From NCBI GenBank assembly GCA_964561785.1, contig CAZLRF010000013.1, positions 1 through 64,000 on the forward strand: a stretch of DNA of 64,000 nucleotides, given 5' to 3'. Positions 15,120-24,529 of the stretch are shown piece by piece. Below the pieces are notes generated by a model. That model saw only the letters and a program-made list of their open reading frames with translations, ran no database searches and was not told the origin of the DNA. A program made the position numbers and the translations under genes. This stretch comes from DATBSL01 sp964561785 (GTDB lineage: Bacteria > Acidobacteriota > Vicinamibacteria > Fen-336). The stretch's first letter is position 1; each line of letters begins with the position of its first letter.

Positions 15120-16247
15120 CTAACCCGCCCGCGGAGCCGGCCGTGAAACCACCGCGGCGGCGATGGCGGCAGCCCGCTTCTCGATCGTGGCCTTGAACCG
15201 ATCGATGATGATCACGAGTGGCTCAGGCAAGGACACCTTGGGATGCTCCATGGTGACCTTGAACTCGCCGTCCCGGTCCTTCGCTTCGTCACGGTGGTAG
15301 TTCGCCGCCTGGCGGTGTGGCGGCTGCGGGTCCTCGTCGTCCGAGGGGATCGGCTTGCTGGTGGACACCACGATCCCCTTGGGCTGAGCCCGCGCCTCGA
15401 AGAGCCACGCGACGTCAGGAGCTGGCTCGGTCTTGTCCTTTCCCTTGTCGGGCCCCAAGGACAGGTAGCTGCAGTGGTGCGGCAGCTTGAAGACGTCCCA
15501 CTCCAACCGCTCCTCACGCTTGTGCCGCTGGGTGATCTTGACGATGTCGGAGAGCACCTCGTGCTCCGCGTCGGCGCTGAGGATGAGCTTCGTTTCGACG
15601 CCGTCGACGGCGAACGTCGCCTGGACGATCAGGGCGCCGGTGTTTCGGTCAATCAGCGTGCCGTCGTCCTGACGCCATGCGAACGGGGAGTGCACGAAGA
15701 ACTCGACGCCCTGGGCTTCCTTCGTGAAGCCGGGGATGATCTGGCCCGCGTCGGTGATGAGGTGCTTGCGCGACTCCAGGGTGAGCCCCTGCGCCCCCAG
15801 CCAGTCCTTCAGCGCCCCGGGACGAGAGAACACGCGTATCCCCTCGCCTTCCTTCAGTCTGTGGCGGGCCTCCGCTTGGATGATCTTGGCCTCGTTCGTG
15901 CAGCCTTCCTCGGTGATGGCCAAGGCGGGAACCCACATCTCGTTGATCTTGACGCGCTCGTCATCCTGGTACTTCTTGGCGTGCCGCAGGTAGAAGAAGT
16001 CGCTGGATCCGCAGATGTGATCGTCGTCGAGGTGGGTGAAGGCGACGACCTCGTAGTACCGATTGGGCGGCCTTCGCTTCGCGCTATCCAGGTCCTCGCG
16101 AAGGAGCGCGGGCAGGTCGGCACGTTTGTCCTCCTCGTCGTCGGCGCACCGCGTGTTGGCGTAGTCGAAGACCAGCTTCTCCCCGCCTGAAAGGTCGATG
16201 CGGCAGCAGTCCGCGTTACCGAGCGGGAAGAACGTCAACTTCGGCAT
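15120..16247 (-). CDS. ComEC/Rec2-type MBL-fold protein, 375 aa (first gene of operon)
   Basis: MBL-fold hydrolase with metal motif THLDDDHICG (residues 71-80) and a later KLPHHCSYLSLG. The start ATG at 16247 has TTGGAGG seven bases upstream, so longer N-terminal extensions are rejected. It leads the minus-strand operon and is divergent from the XRE regulator. A charged insertion near the C-terminus (SDDEDPQPPHRQAANYHRD) is unusual. It differs strongly from the two other MBL proteins in the operon, so these are old paralogs or functionally distinct members. Confidence 0.82.
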   Translation of the reverse strand: MPKLTFFPLGNADCCRIDLSGGEKLVFDYANTRCADDEEDKRADLPALLREDLDSAKRRPPNRYYEVVAFTHLDDDHICGSSDFFYLRHAKKYQDDERVKINEMWVPALAITEEGCTNEAKIIQAEARHRLKEGEGIRVFSRPGALKDWLGAQGLTLESRKHLITDAGQIIPGFTKEAQGVEFFVHSPFAWRQDDGTLIDRNTGALIVQATFAVDGVETKLILSADAEHEVLSDIVKITQRHKREERLEWDVFKLPHHCSYLSLGPDKGKDKTEPAPDVAWLFEARAQPKGIVVSTSKPIPSDDEDPQPPHRQAANYHRDEAKDRDGEFKVTMEHPKVSLPEPLVIIIDRFKATIEKRAAAIAAAVVSRPAPRAG

Positions 16248-16389
16248 GCAGATCCTCCAACTACCGACACCCGGAACCCGGGCGACAAGGGCACAAGCGG
16301 CCCGAAGGCCCACCCACGCCCAGCTAATTACAGTGCCATGCGGACGTGCCGGGAGAGGCCCTGGCGACTGGCCTCAGCGCCATCCCGCA

Positions 16390-16417
16390 TAGCGAACATA
16401 AATCTACTGTAGCGAAC
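16390..16417. repeat. Direct repeat TAGCGAAC, 20-bp phase, in divergent promoter region
   Basis: TAGCGAAC occurs at 16390-16397 and 16410-16417, in the gap between the divergent MBL operon and the XRE gene. Two turns of spacing suits binding of one regulator on one DNA face. A role as XRE operator or operon promoter element is inference. Confidence 0.45.
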
Positions 16418-16447
16418 TCCGGACGGCACGTCAAGCGAGAGCTAGTA

Positions 16448-16484
16448 GTTGATCGAGAACCGAGTTAACCTATCGTCGATCAAC
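16448..16484 (+). promoter_or_regulatory. Inverted repeat over putative promoter of the XRE gene
   Basis: Perfect 9-bp arms GTTGATCGA (16448-16456) and TCGATCAAC (16476-16484). They enclose a possible promoter, TTGATC and TATCGT with a 16-bp gap, just upstream of the XRE gene's ribosome site. Likely autoregulatory operator; inference. Confidence 0.45.
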
Positions 16485-16517
16485 CGACGGAGGCGTTCCG
16501 CCGCCGAGGAGGAGGTC

Positions 16518-16946
16518 ATGCCGACAACCGGCGACCGGATTCGGGAGCTACGGGACCGGCAGGGTTGGACCCAGGAGAAACTCGCGCAGGAGGCCGGCAT
16601 CAGCAAGGGCTTCCTCAGCGATGTCGAGAGCAACAAGCGCAACATCAGCTCCGAGTACGTGCTGAGGATCGCCAACGCGCTGGGCGCGTCCCTCGACTAC
16701 CTGCTTCGAGGCGAGCCCGGCACGAGGGAATCTGAGCGAGAACCAGTCAGCATCCCGCCGGAGCTGTCGGCGGCTGCCCAAGAGCTGAAGTTGAGCTACA
16801 ACGAGACCCTCATGCTCCTCGATGCAAACAGGTCTGTCGTGGCCCGCCGCAGCAACAGGTCGACAAAGCCGTTGACGAAGGACGAGTGGATGCAACTCCA
16901 CGCCGCGATCTTGAAGGTCTACAGTGGCCCGGCGACTGAAGAGTGA
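16518..16946 (+). CDS. XRE-family HTH repressor
   Basis: 142-aa regulator with an N-terminal Cro/CI-type helix-turn-helix (GDRIRELRDRQGWTQEKLAQEAGISKGFLSDVESNKRN, given here in part: RIRELRDRQGWTQ then ISKGFLSDVE). The C-terminal half has a short acidic region. ATG at 16518 has GGAGG eight bases upstream. It overlaps the ImmA-type gene by 23 bp, forming a repressor/anti-repressor protease pair as in ImmR/ImmA. Probably controls the divergent MBL operon and the downstream helicase operon. Confidence 0.85.
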   Translation: MPTTGDRIRELRDRQGWTQEKLAQEAGISKGFLSDVESNKRNISSEYVLRIANALGASLDYLLRGEPGTRESEREPVSIPPELSAAAQELKLSYNETLMLLDANRSVVARRSNRSTKPLTKDEWMQLHAAILKVYSGPATEE

Positions 16947-18015
16947 CCCCCAGGTCTGGCGGTTGGCGGCTGACCTTGGGCTCCGCCCCACAGCGGACCC
17001 GGTGGCGGACATCCGGGCGTTCTGTAGGAAGCGGCTTCGAGCGCTGCTCCGGGACTTCCGCTGCAGCACGCTCCGAGAGCTGCTCGACACCGCGACGGCA
17101 CACCTGGACACGTTGTTCGTCGAGATACGCAGCGACGAGCAGCTAGAGCAGATCAAGCGCGAGTACGTTGCCAAGGGCGAGGTCGTGTTCGCCACCCTGG
17201 ACAAGGAACTGGGACCGGAGACATTCGCGATCACCTTCCGCCGGCGACGGGCCCTGCCCGGAGAGCGCGGCTTCGTCTCCGTCGTTGACTGTCGCGGCGA
17301 GAAGGCCTCGCGCGCTTACTTCTCGAAGTGGCATGAGCTCGCTCACCTTCTGACCCTGACGGATCAGGCTCGGCTGAGTTTCTGCCGGACGCACTCGGAC
17401 CCGGAGCACCGCGATCCGGAGGAAGCCGTCATGGACGTCCTTGCTGGGGACGCCGGGTTCTTCCTCGACCTCGTGACGCCGCATGCGGCAGGCGCGCTCA
17501 CCTTCGACAAGGTCCTTTCCCTGCGCGAGCAGCTCTGCGCAGAGGCAAGTGAACAGGCTTCCTTGCTCGGCTTCGCCCGCGCGTGGCCGCAGCCGGCCCT
17601 GCTCCTCCGCGCGCAGCCAGCTCTCAAGAAAGCCGAACAGGCTGGCCGAGCCCAAGCGTCGTTCGGTTTCCGGACGCCGCCGAGCCCGGCTCTGCGCGCC
17701 GTGCAGGTGACGGCGAACGACCCCGCGATTGCCGCCGGCCTGTCGATCCCCCTCAATATGCGCGTGCCCGAGAGATCTGTGATCTATCGCGTCTTCTCGG
17801 GGAGCGAGGAGATTGGCGAGGCGGACGAGGACCTGTCGTGGTGGACCAGCAGCGACGGAGGGCGCCTCTCGTCTTTCCCCGTCCACGTCACGGCCCGTCG
17901 AAAAGGCGACTACGTGCAGGTCCTTCTGGTCCCTCATCAGGCGGCCGCAGGTCATCGCTTCATCGCGAGCGGCCCTCCGAAGGCCGCCCGCAAGGCCAGG
18001 AGGACGGAGCGATGA
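16924..18015 (+). CDS. ImmA/IrrE-type metallopeptidase
   Basis: 363-aa protein with a zinc-protease motif HELAH at 137-141 in WHELAHLLTL, typical of ImmA/IrrE peptidases that cleave partner XRE repressors. A downstream acidic segment (HRDPEEAVMDVLAG) could supply the third ligand. The 150-residue C-terminal region is unassigned. GTG start at 16924, overlapping and translationally coupled to the XRE gene. The likely role is induction of neighbouring defence operons upon a signal. Confidence 0.83.
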   Translation: MARRLKSDPQVWRLAADLGLRPTADPVADIRAFCRKRLRALLRDFRCSTLRELLDTATAHLDTLFVEIRSDEQLEQIKREYVAKGEVVFATLDKELGPETFAITFRRRRALPGERGFVSVVDCRGEKASRAYFSKWHELAHLLTLTDQARLSFCRTHSDPEHRDPEEAVMDVLAGDAGFFLDLVTPHAAGALTFDKVLSLREQLCAEASEQASLLGFARAWPQPALLLRAQPALKKAEQAGRAQASFGFRTPPSPALRAVQVTANDPAIAAGLSIPLNMRVPERSVIYRVFSGSEEIGEADEDLSWWTSSDGGRLSSFPVHVTARRKGDYVQVLLVPHQAAAGHRFIASGPPKAARKARRTER

Positions 18016-18088
18016 GGGTCCCTGTGCGCGCGACTGAGTCGTTTGCCACCGCCCTCACGCTCCCCAGCGGGCAATGTAGAGGCCGCGA

Positions 18089-21000
18089 TTGAACCGGGCG
18101 GAGCTGAAGCCGGGAGCGGTCGTCCGAGGTCCGGTCTTTCCCGAACCAGTGGAGATCCTGGTCGTCCAACCCCTCGGCTCAGACATCAAGATAACGGGGG
18201 CCGGCAAGAGCAGCGGCCAGGTCCACCAGCGTGTCCTCACGGAAACCCAGCTCGCCCACCTGACGGCCTCGCCCGAAACGGAGCCATTCGATGGCGATGC
18301 GGCGCGCTTCCGGCTCGGCGTCGAAGCCAAGCGCCTGGCCCTAGCTCACGAGTACGACCCCTACTTCACGCTCTCGATCGCCCGCGTCGACCCGCTCCCA
18401 CACCAGCTCGAGGCGGTCTACGACTACTTCCTGAGACTGCCGCGCATCCGGTTCTTACTTGCCGACGACCCCGGCGCAGGCAAGACGATCATGGCTGGGC
18501 TGCTTCTCAAGGAGCTGAAGATCCGCGGCCTGGTGAAGCGGACTTTGATCATCACGCCCGCCAACCTGTCCTTCCAGTGGCAGCGCGAACTCAAGGAGAA
18601 GTTCCGGGAGCAGTTCGAGGTGGTCCGCAGCGACGTGCTGCGCGCCAACTACGGGATGAACCCTTGGCAGGAACGGCACCAGGTCGTCACCTCCATCTCC
18701 TGGGTCTCGCGGGTGGAGGACGCTCGCGACAGCCTCCTCCGCAGCCGCTGGGACCTCATCATCGTCGACGAAGCCCACAAGATGGCCGCCTACAGCGCGG
18801 ACAAGAAGACGCTGGCCTACAAGCTGGGCGAGGCCCTCTCGGGCATGACGGACCACTACCTCCTCATGACCGCGACGCCCCACAAGGGCGACCCCGTCAA
18901 CTTCTGCCTGTTTCTGGAACTCCTGGATCGGGACGTCTACGGTGACGTGAAGAGCCTCGAAGAGGCGATGCGGCGCAACCACGCGCCGTTCTATCTGCGG
19001 CGGACCAAGGAAGCCCTGGTCTCGTTCCCCGACCAGCAAACGGGCCAGGTGAAGAAGCTCTTCACGAAGCGCGACGTTCGCACCGCATCGTTCGACCTTG
19101 ACGGCGAGGAGTACGAGTTCTACGACGCGCTCACTCGCTACGTCGAAGACCAGTCGATCAAGGCAACGTCGGACGACTCGGCGCGTGGCCGAGCCCTGAC
19201 CTTCACGATGGCGATGCTTCAACGCCGCTTTGCCTCCAGCATCTATGCGGTACGGCGAAGCTTGGAGCGCATGCGGGAAAAGCGGCGGAAGGTCCTCGAC
19301 GACCCGCGAGCGTTCGTCCTGAAACAGCTCGACATTCCGGATGACCTCGACGAGCTGCCCGAAGAGGAACGCGAGGACTACCTCGAGCAGATCGAGAACG
19401 CGACGATCAGCATCGACCCGGCGGTGTTGCGCGACGAGATCGCTCAGCTCGGTCGGCTGATCGATCAGGCCTGCGCCCTGGAGCAGCGCGAGGTTGAATC
19501 CAAGCTGACCCGGCTCCGCCAAGTCCTGCAGGACAACGCGGTCCTCTCGAACCCCGACATGAAGCTCCTCGTCTTCACGGAGCACAAGGACACCCTCGAC
19601 TACCTCGCGGGCGATGGCCGAGAGGGACGACCCCTCGGACGGCTGCGCCAATGGGGCCTCAAGGTCACGCAGATCCACGGCGGAATGAAGATCGGCGATC
19701 GCGACATGAAGGGCACCCGCATCGCTGCCGAGCGCGAGTTCCGCGAAGAGGCGCAGGTCCTCGTGGCCACCGAGGCGGCTGGTGAAGGCATCAACCTCCA
19801 GTTCTGCTGGTTTATGGTGAACTACGACATCCCATGGAACCCGGTCCGGCTCGAACAGCGAATGGGCCGGATCCACCGGTACGGCCAGGAGCACGACTGC
19901 CTCATCTTCAACTTCGCCGCCGTCAACACGCGGGAGGGTCGGGTCCTCCAGAAACTCCTCGAACGGCTTCGCCAGATTCGCGACGAGCTGGGAAGCGACC
20001 AGGTGTTCGACGTCGTGGGTGAGGTCTTCCCGTCCAACCTCCTCGAAAAGCTGTTCCGTGAGATGTACGCCCAGCGCACGGCGCTCCCGGACATCGAGGC
20101 CCGTATCGTTCAGGAAGTGGATGCTGGCCGTTTCCGTCGCATCACCGACTCGACCCTCGAGGGGCTGGCCAAGCGGGAGCTGAACCTCGGCGTCCTCGTT
20201 GGGAAATCGGCCGAGGCCCGAGAGCGGCGCCTCGTCCCCGAGGTGATCGAGGACTTCTTCAAGGAAGCGGGGCCCATAGCAGGCGTGACGCCGCGGCCTG
20301 TCCAGAAGGACGGCCATGTCTACCGGATCGGCCGGCTCCCACGCCCGCTGGTGACGCGTGGTGAGCAGCTCGAGCCACGGTTCGGCAAGCTCGGTCGCGA
20401 GTACGCCAAGGTGGTTTTCGACAAGGCGCTCTTGGCCGCCGACGTCACCGCAGAGTGGGTGACTCCGGGCCACCCGCTCTTCGAGGCCGTCCGCGACGAG
20501 GCAGCCGATTGCGTGGCCGACGATCTGCACCGCGGAGCCGTCTTTCTCGACCTGAACGCCAGCGCCCCCTATCGCCTGGACGTGTTCGCTGCGGCCATCC
20601 AAGACGGGAGAGGCCGGACCGTCCATAGGCGCCTCTTCATCGTTCAAGCGGAAACGGGCGGCGCGCTACGCCTGCGCCAGCCAACTCTGCTTCTCGACCT
20701 GAATCCCGCGCCCAAGGGAACAGCGGTCCCCACCGGCGACGGCCTGCCCGATCGGCCGGCCGTCGAACGCGAACTTGTCGAATCCGGCCTGCGTCCGTTC
20801 CTCGCCGACGTCGTCGCCGAGCGAGCCCGCGAGCTCGACACCGTGGCGCGCCATGTCGAGATCTCCCTCAACGAGCTGATTCACCGCCAGAACCTGCAGC
20901 TCGCCGAGCTCGTCGGCCGTCGTGAGGCAGGCGTCAACGTCCCGGGCCTCGAGGGCAATATCAAGCAGGCTGAGGACCATCTGGACGAGCTTATCCGCCG

Positions 21001-21538
21001 TCTGGAGACACGACGCGCCGACCTCGCGATGGAGCGCCAAGTCGCCATCGGTGAGATCACCCAAGTCGGCCGCGCCTGGGTCCTCCCGCACCCTGCCCGG
21101 ATGTCGCCAGCCATTGCGCCCATGATCCGCGACGAGGAGATCGAACGAATTGCGGTGGCCGAAGCCATCCGCTACGAGGAAGCGCGGGGTTGGGTTGTCG
21201 AGAGCGTAGAGACGGACAACCGGGGTTTCGACCTGATCTCGCGCAAGCCGCATCCCCACGACGAGAAGACGTTCACGGACGTTCGGTTCATCGAAGTGAA
21301 GGGCCGATCCGGCGTCGGCGAGGTCGCACTCTCGGCCAACGAGTACAAGACAGCCGAGCGTCTGAAGCAAGACTACTGGCTCTACGTCGTCTTCAACTGT
21401 GGCGCGACGCCGGAGCTGCACGCTGTGCAGGATCCCTCTCGGCTCGGCTGGAAGCCCGTCGTGCAAGTCGCGCACTACCACGTGGTGGCGAGAGAGATCC
21501 TCGACCACGCCCAGGACTCGCCAGGAGGCGCAGCGTGA
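18089..21538 (+). CDS. SNF2-type helicase with C-terminal DUF3883 (defence helicase)
   Basis: 1149-aa SF2 helicase of the SNF2/RapA type. Walker A DDPGAGKT is at 126-133, DEAH at 227-230, motif III TATPHKG, and motif VI RMGRIHRYGQ. The extreme C-terminus carries a DUF3883-like domain (GFDLISRK...RFIEVKGRSG), which has the D-(E)xK arrangement of PD-(D/E)xK nuclease-like folds. It starts with TTG at 18089 in my reading; no better ATG/GTG lies near. Its stop overlaps the methylase start by GTGA. Helicase + DUF1156 methylase + DUF499 clusters have been predicted as defence systems related to DISARM/BREX; a function against phage is inferred. Confidence 0.85.
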   Translation: MNRAELKPGAVVRGPVFPEPVEILVVQPLGSDIKITGAGKSSGQVHQRVLTETQLAHLTASPETEPFDGDAARFRLGVEAKRLALAHEYDPYFTLSIARVDPLPHQLEAVYDYFLRLPRIRFLLADDPGAGKTIMAGLLLKELKIRGLVKRTLIITPANLSFQWQRELKEKFREQFEVVRSDVLRANYGMNPWQERHQVVTSISWVSRVEDARDSLLRSRWDLIIVDEAHKMAAYSADKKTLAYKLGEALSGMTDHYLLMTATPHKGDPVNFCLFLELLDRDVYGDVKSLEEAMRRNHAPFYLRRTKEALVSFPDQQTGQVKKLFTKRDVRTASFDLDGEEYEFYDALTRYVEDQSIKATSDDSARGRALTFTMAMLQRRFASSIYAVRRSLERMREKRRKVLDDPRAFVLKQLDIPDDLDELPEEEREDYLEQIENATISIDPAVLRDEIAQLGRLIDQACALEQREVESKLTRLRQVLQDNAVLSNPDMKLLVFTEHKDTLDYLAGDGREGRPLGRLRQWGLKVTQIHGGMKIGDRDMKGTRIAAEREFREEAQVLVATEAAGEGINLQFCWFMVNYDIPWNPVRLEQRMGRIHRYGQEHDCLIFNFAAVNTREGRVLQKLLERLRQIRDELGSDQVFDVVGEVFPSNLLEKLFREMYAQRTALPDIEARIVQEVDAGRFRRITDSTLEGLAKRELNLGVLVGKSAEARERRLVPEVIEDFFKEAGPIAGVTPRPVQKDGHVYRIGRLPRPLVTRGEQLEPRFGKLGREYAKVVFDKALLAADVTAEWVTPGHPLFEAVRDEAADCVADDLHRGAVFLDLNASAPYRLDVFAAAIQDGRGRTVHRRLFIVQAETGGALRLRQPTLLLDLNPAPKGTAVPTGDGLPDRPAVERELVESGLRPFLADVVAERARELDTVARHVEISLNELIHRQNLQLAELVGRREAGVNVPGLEGNIKQAEDHLDELIRRLETRRADLAMERQVAIGEITQVGRAWVLPHPARMSPAIAPMIRDEEIERIAVAEAIRYEEARGWVVESVETDNRGFDLISRKPHPHDEKTFTDVRFIEVKGRSGVGEVALSANEYKTAERLKQDYWLYVVFNCGATPELHAVQDPSRLGWKPVVQVAHYHVVAREILDHAQDSPGGAA

Positions 21539-24525
21539 CCGTCCCCTACCCGAAGCGCCTCATCGAGGTCGACCTCCCGATCAAGCGCATCTCGGCGCAT
21601 GCGCGCCGGGAGAAGTCGATCCGGCACGGGCACATCTCGACGCTACACCTCTGGTGGGCTCGCCGACCTCTCGCTGCTTGCCGCGCCGTGATCCTCGGAG
21701 CGCTCTGGCCAGATCCGGCTGATGAGCACTGCCCTCCTCGGTTTCAACACGAAGCTCGAGACCGCATGTTCCGCTGGGCTCGTGACAGTGCGTCAAGGGG
21801 GAGTCCCGAGTCATTCGACCGACTCATACGGATCCAGAAGAACGAGCGGCTCTTGGACAACGCGGTCGAGCTGCGGGACTGCCTGCTTGACTTCATAGCC
21901 GACTTCGCGAGTTGGGACAACGCGATGGATCCCGCGTATCTGGAAGCCGCCCGGGCGTTGACCCAAGCGGCACACGAAGCCCTAGGGGGTGCACAGGGCA
22001 CACGGCCACTCGTCGTCGATCCGTTTGCAGGTGGTGGCTCGATTCCGCTCGAGGCCTTGCGCGTCGGAACCGACGCCTTCGCCAGCGATCTCAACCCGGT
22101 CGCTGTGCTGCTCAACAAGCTGGTGATCGAGTACATCCCCCAGTACCGTGAGCAGCTCGCAGAAGAGGTTCAGAGGTTGGGCACGTGGGTAAGGACCGAG
22201 GCCGAAAAGGAGCTGGCTGAGTTCTATCCGAGCGACTCGGCTGGATCGTCACCGTTTACCTATCTGTGGGCCCGAACGATCAGGTGCGAGGGTTCCGGTT
22301 GCGGCGCGGAAGTGCCCCTCATTCGATCTGCGTGGCTCGCCAAGAAGCCGCGGCAGGCGGTATCCCTTCAGATAGGTGCGGACAAAGCCTCGAAGCGGGT
22401 CACAACAAAGATCGTCCACGGCAAGCCCCCCGATGGAGGCAGAGGAACGACGCGGCTCGGCTCGGTTACCTGCCCCGTCTGCGATTACACGACACCCGTG
22501 ACGCGGGTCCGCGAACAACTCCGCCTGCGACGCGGGGGCGCGGCCGACGCGCGGCTTCTATGCGTGGTTGAGACAACGGAGCGGGTCGGTCGTCTCTTTA
22601 GAGAGCCCTCGGCCAAGGATATCGCTGGCGTTGAAAGGGCGAAGGAGGCGTTCGCGAGGCTGCTGAGGGACCAGGGTAGCGGGCTGTCACTGATTCCGAA
22701 TGAACCAACACCAACAGACGGAACCGGCAGCAAGGGAGGGGGCTACCGGACGAGAAAGTACGGCTATGAGACCTACGCCGACTTTTTCTCCCCTCGTCAG
22801 CTGCTCGCGCTCGCAACGCTCTTGAGGCTCATTCGTACGGCTACCGATAGGCTCCCGACGGCGACTCCGGAGCTGAGGAAGGCAGTGGCCACGGTGTTGG
22901 CTACCGCATTCGATCGTGTGCTAGTACGGTGCACAGCCAATTGCATCTGGGACGCTACGACTCTCTGCATCATGCAGGTCTTCAATCAGGGTCAGTCTCT
23001 TCCGTTCAGGCCGGAGTTCGCCGAGATGGTGCCGATCGCCGACGAGGGGAGTGGTCTCGCAACCTGTCTTGAGTACGCGCAGAAAGCAATCCTATCTAAC
23101 GTCTCTATCGAGCGGCCCGGTAGCACCCACGAGGCGGACGCCGCGAGAATCCCACTGCCCGACGACTCTTGTCAGGCCTTCATCACCGACCCGCCATACT
23201 ACGATTCTGTCCCCTACGCGGAACTCTCTGACTTCTTCTACGTGTGGCTCAGGCGACTCGTTCCGGAGCTCGAGTCACGGGCGCCGCTGACGCCGAAGGA
23301 TGAGGAGTGCATAGTCGACCTATTGCGAAACAAGAGCGCAGCGTTCTTCGAGGCCAAGACGCGAGAGGCCTTGGCAGAGGGGCGCCGCGTGCTATCGCCC
23401 ACTGGCGTAGGGGTTGTCGTCTTTGCTCACAAGTCAACAGCTGGGTGGGAAAGCGTACTTCAGGCGTTGGTGGACTCTGGTTGGATCGTCACCGCATCGT
23501 GGCCAATCGACACGGAGAGCGAGAACCGCCTCAGGGCGAAGAATTCTGCGGCGCTGGCTTCATCCGTACATCTTGTCTGTCGTCCGCGTGAGAATTCCGA
23601 CGGCTCCCTTCGCTCCGAAGTCGTTGGCGACTGGCGCGACATCCTCGCCGAACTGCCTCGGCGCATTCACGAATGGATGCCCCGACTCGCTGCAGAGGGC
23701 GTGGTCGGTGCCGATGCGATCTTCGCCTGCCTTGGACCAGCCCTTGAGGTCTTCTCACGCCACTCATCCGTCGAGAAGGCGTCGGGCGAGAAAGTGGCGC
23801 TCAAGGAATACCTCGAGCACGTCTGGGCTGCCGTCGCTAAGGAAGCCCTCTCGATGATCTTCGCGGGCGCCGAAACCACCGGCTTCGAGGAGGACGCGCG
23901 CCTGACTGCCATGTGGTTGTGGACGCTGTCAGCGGGCGGCGGCAACGGGAAGGCCGAGTCGACCCGGGCTGACGACGCGGACGAACCCGAGGATGACGAG
24001 GACGACGCGAAGGGAGGCAAGAAGACCAAGGTTGCGGGCTTCGCACTGGAATATGACGCGGCCCGTAAGATCGCGCAGGGCCTCGGCGCCCACCTTGAGG
24101 ACCTAAGGTCGCTCGTCGAACTCAAAGGCGAGACGGCACGGCTCCTGCCTGTAGCCGAACGCACTCGCGCCCTTTTCGGCAAGAGCGACGCTGAAGCGCC
24201 CACGGCCCGTCGGAAGAAGAAGGCGCAGCAGATGAACCTCGGCTTCGCGCAGGAGCTCGAGGAGGCCGAGGAGACCGGCGGCTGGGGCCAGAAGGGCGCT
24301 CCCAAGCTCGGTCAGACCGTACTCGACCGCGTCCACCAATCGATGATTCTGTTTGCCGCGGGTCGCGGCGAGGCTCTGCGGCGCTTCCTCATCGATGAGG
24401 GTGCTGGTCGCGATGGGCGCTTCTGGCGTCTAGCACAGGCTCTTGCGGCCCTATACCCAGCCGGCACCGAGGAGCGCCGTTGGGTCGAGGGCGTGCTGGC
24501 GCGGAAGAGGGGCTTGGGGTTCTAG
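21535..24525 (+). CDS. DUF1156-type adenine-specific DNA methylase
   Basis: 996-aa methyltransferase beginning PYPKRLIEVDLPIKRIS, the hallmark of DUF1156 proteins, followed by HLWWARRPLAACRAV. SAM-binding motif I DPFAGGGS is at 162-169 and the catalytic TDPPYYDSVPY motif (DPPY at 552-555) indicates N6-adenine or N4-cytosine methylation. A zinc-ribbon-like segment (CPVCDY) lies between them. GTG start at 21535 overlaps the helicase stop by GTGA. An acidic linker near residue 820 precedes a helical C-terminal domain. It should protect or mark host DNA for the system. Confidence 0.87.
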   Translation: MTVPYPKRLIEVDLPIKRISAHARREKSIRHGHISTLHLWWARRPLAACRAVILGALWPDPADEHCPPRFQHEARDRMFRWARDSASRGSPESFDRLIRIQKNERLLDNAVELRDCLLDFIADFASWDNAMDPAYLEAARALTQAAHEALGGAQGTRPLVVDPFAGGGSIPLEALRVGTDAFASDLNPVAVLLNKLVIEYIPQYREQLAEEVQRLGTWVRTEAEKELAEFYPSDSAGSSPFTYLWARTIRCEGSGCGAEVPLIRSAWLAKKPRQAVSLQIGADKASKRVTTKIVHGKPPDGGRGTTRLGSVTCPVCDYTTPVTRVREQLRLRRGGAADARLLCVVETTERVGRLFREPSAKDIAGVERAKEAFARLLRDQGSGLSLIPNEPTPTDGTGSKGGGYRTRKYGYETYADFFSPRQLLALATLLRLIRTATDRLPTATPELRKAVATVLATAFDRVLVRCTANCIWDATTLCIMQVFNQGQSLPFRPEFAEMVPIADEGSGLATCLEYAQKAILSNVSIERPGSTHEADAARIPLPDDSCQAFITDPPYYDSVPYAELSDFFYVWLRRLVPELESRAPLTPKDEECIVDLLRNKSAAFFEAKTREALAEGRRVLSPTGVGVVVFAHKSTAGWESVLQALVDSGWIVTASWPIDTESENRLRAKNSAALASSVHLVCRPRENSDGSLRSEVVGDWRDILAELPRRIHEWMPRLAAEGVVGADAIFACLGPALEVFSRHSSVEKASGEKVALKEYLEHVWAAVAKEALSMIFAGAETTGFEEDARLTAMWLWTLSAGGGNGKAESTRADDADEPEDDEDDAKGGKKTKVAGFALEYDAARKIAQGLGAHLEDLRSLVELKGETARLLPVAERTRALFGKSDAEAPTARRKKKAQQMNLGFAQELEEAEETGGWGQKGAPKLGQTVLDRVHQSMILFAAGRGEALRRFLIDEGAGRDGRFWRLAQALAALYPAGTEERRWVEGVLARKRGLGF

Positions 24526-24529
24526 CTCG

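Noticed and set aside
6870..16247. Calling the patatin/E2-E1-JAB operon a CBASS system
   Set aside because: No CD-NTase gene in or around the operon; MBL proteins are not CBASS components.
18455..20647. 730-aa open frame antisense to the helicase gene
   Set aside because: A mirror of the helicase frame in high-GC sequence; no motif.
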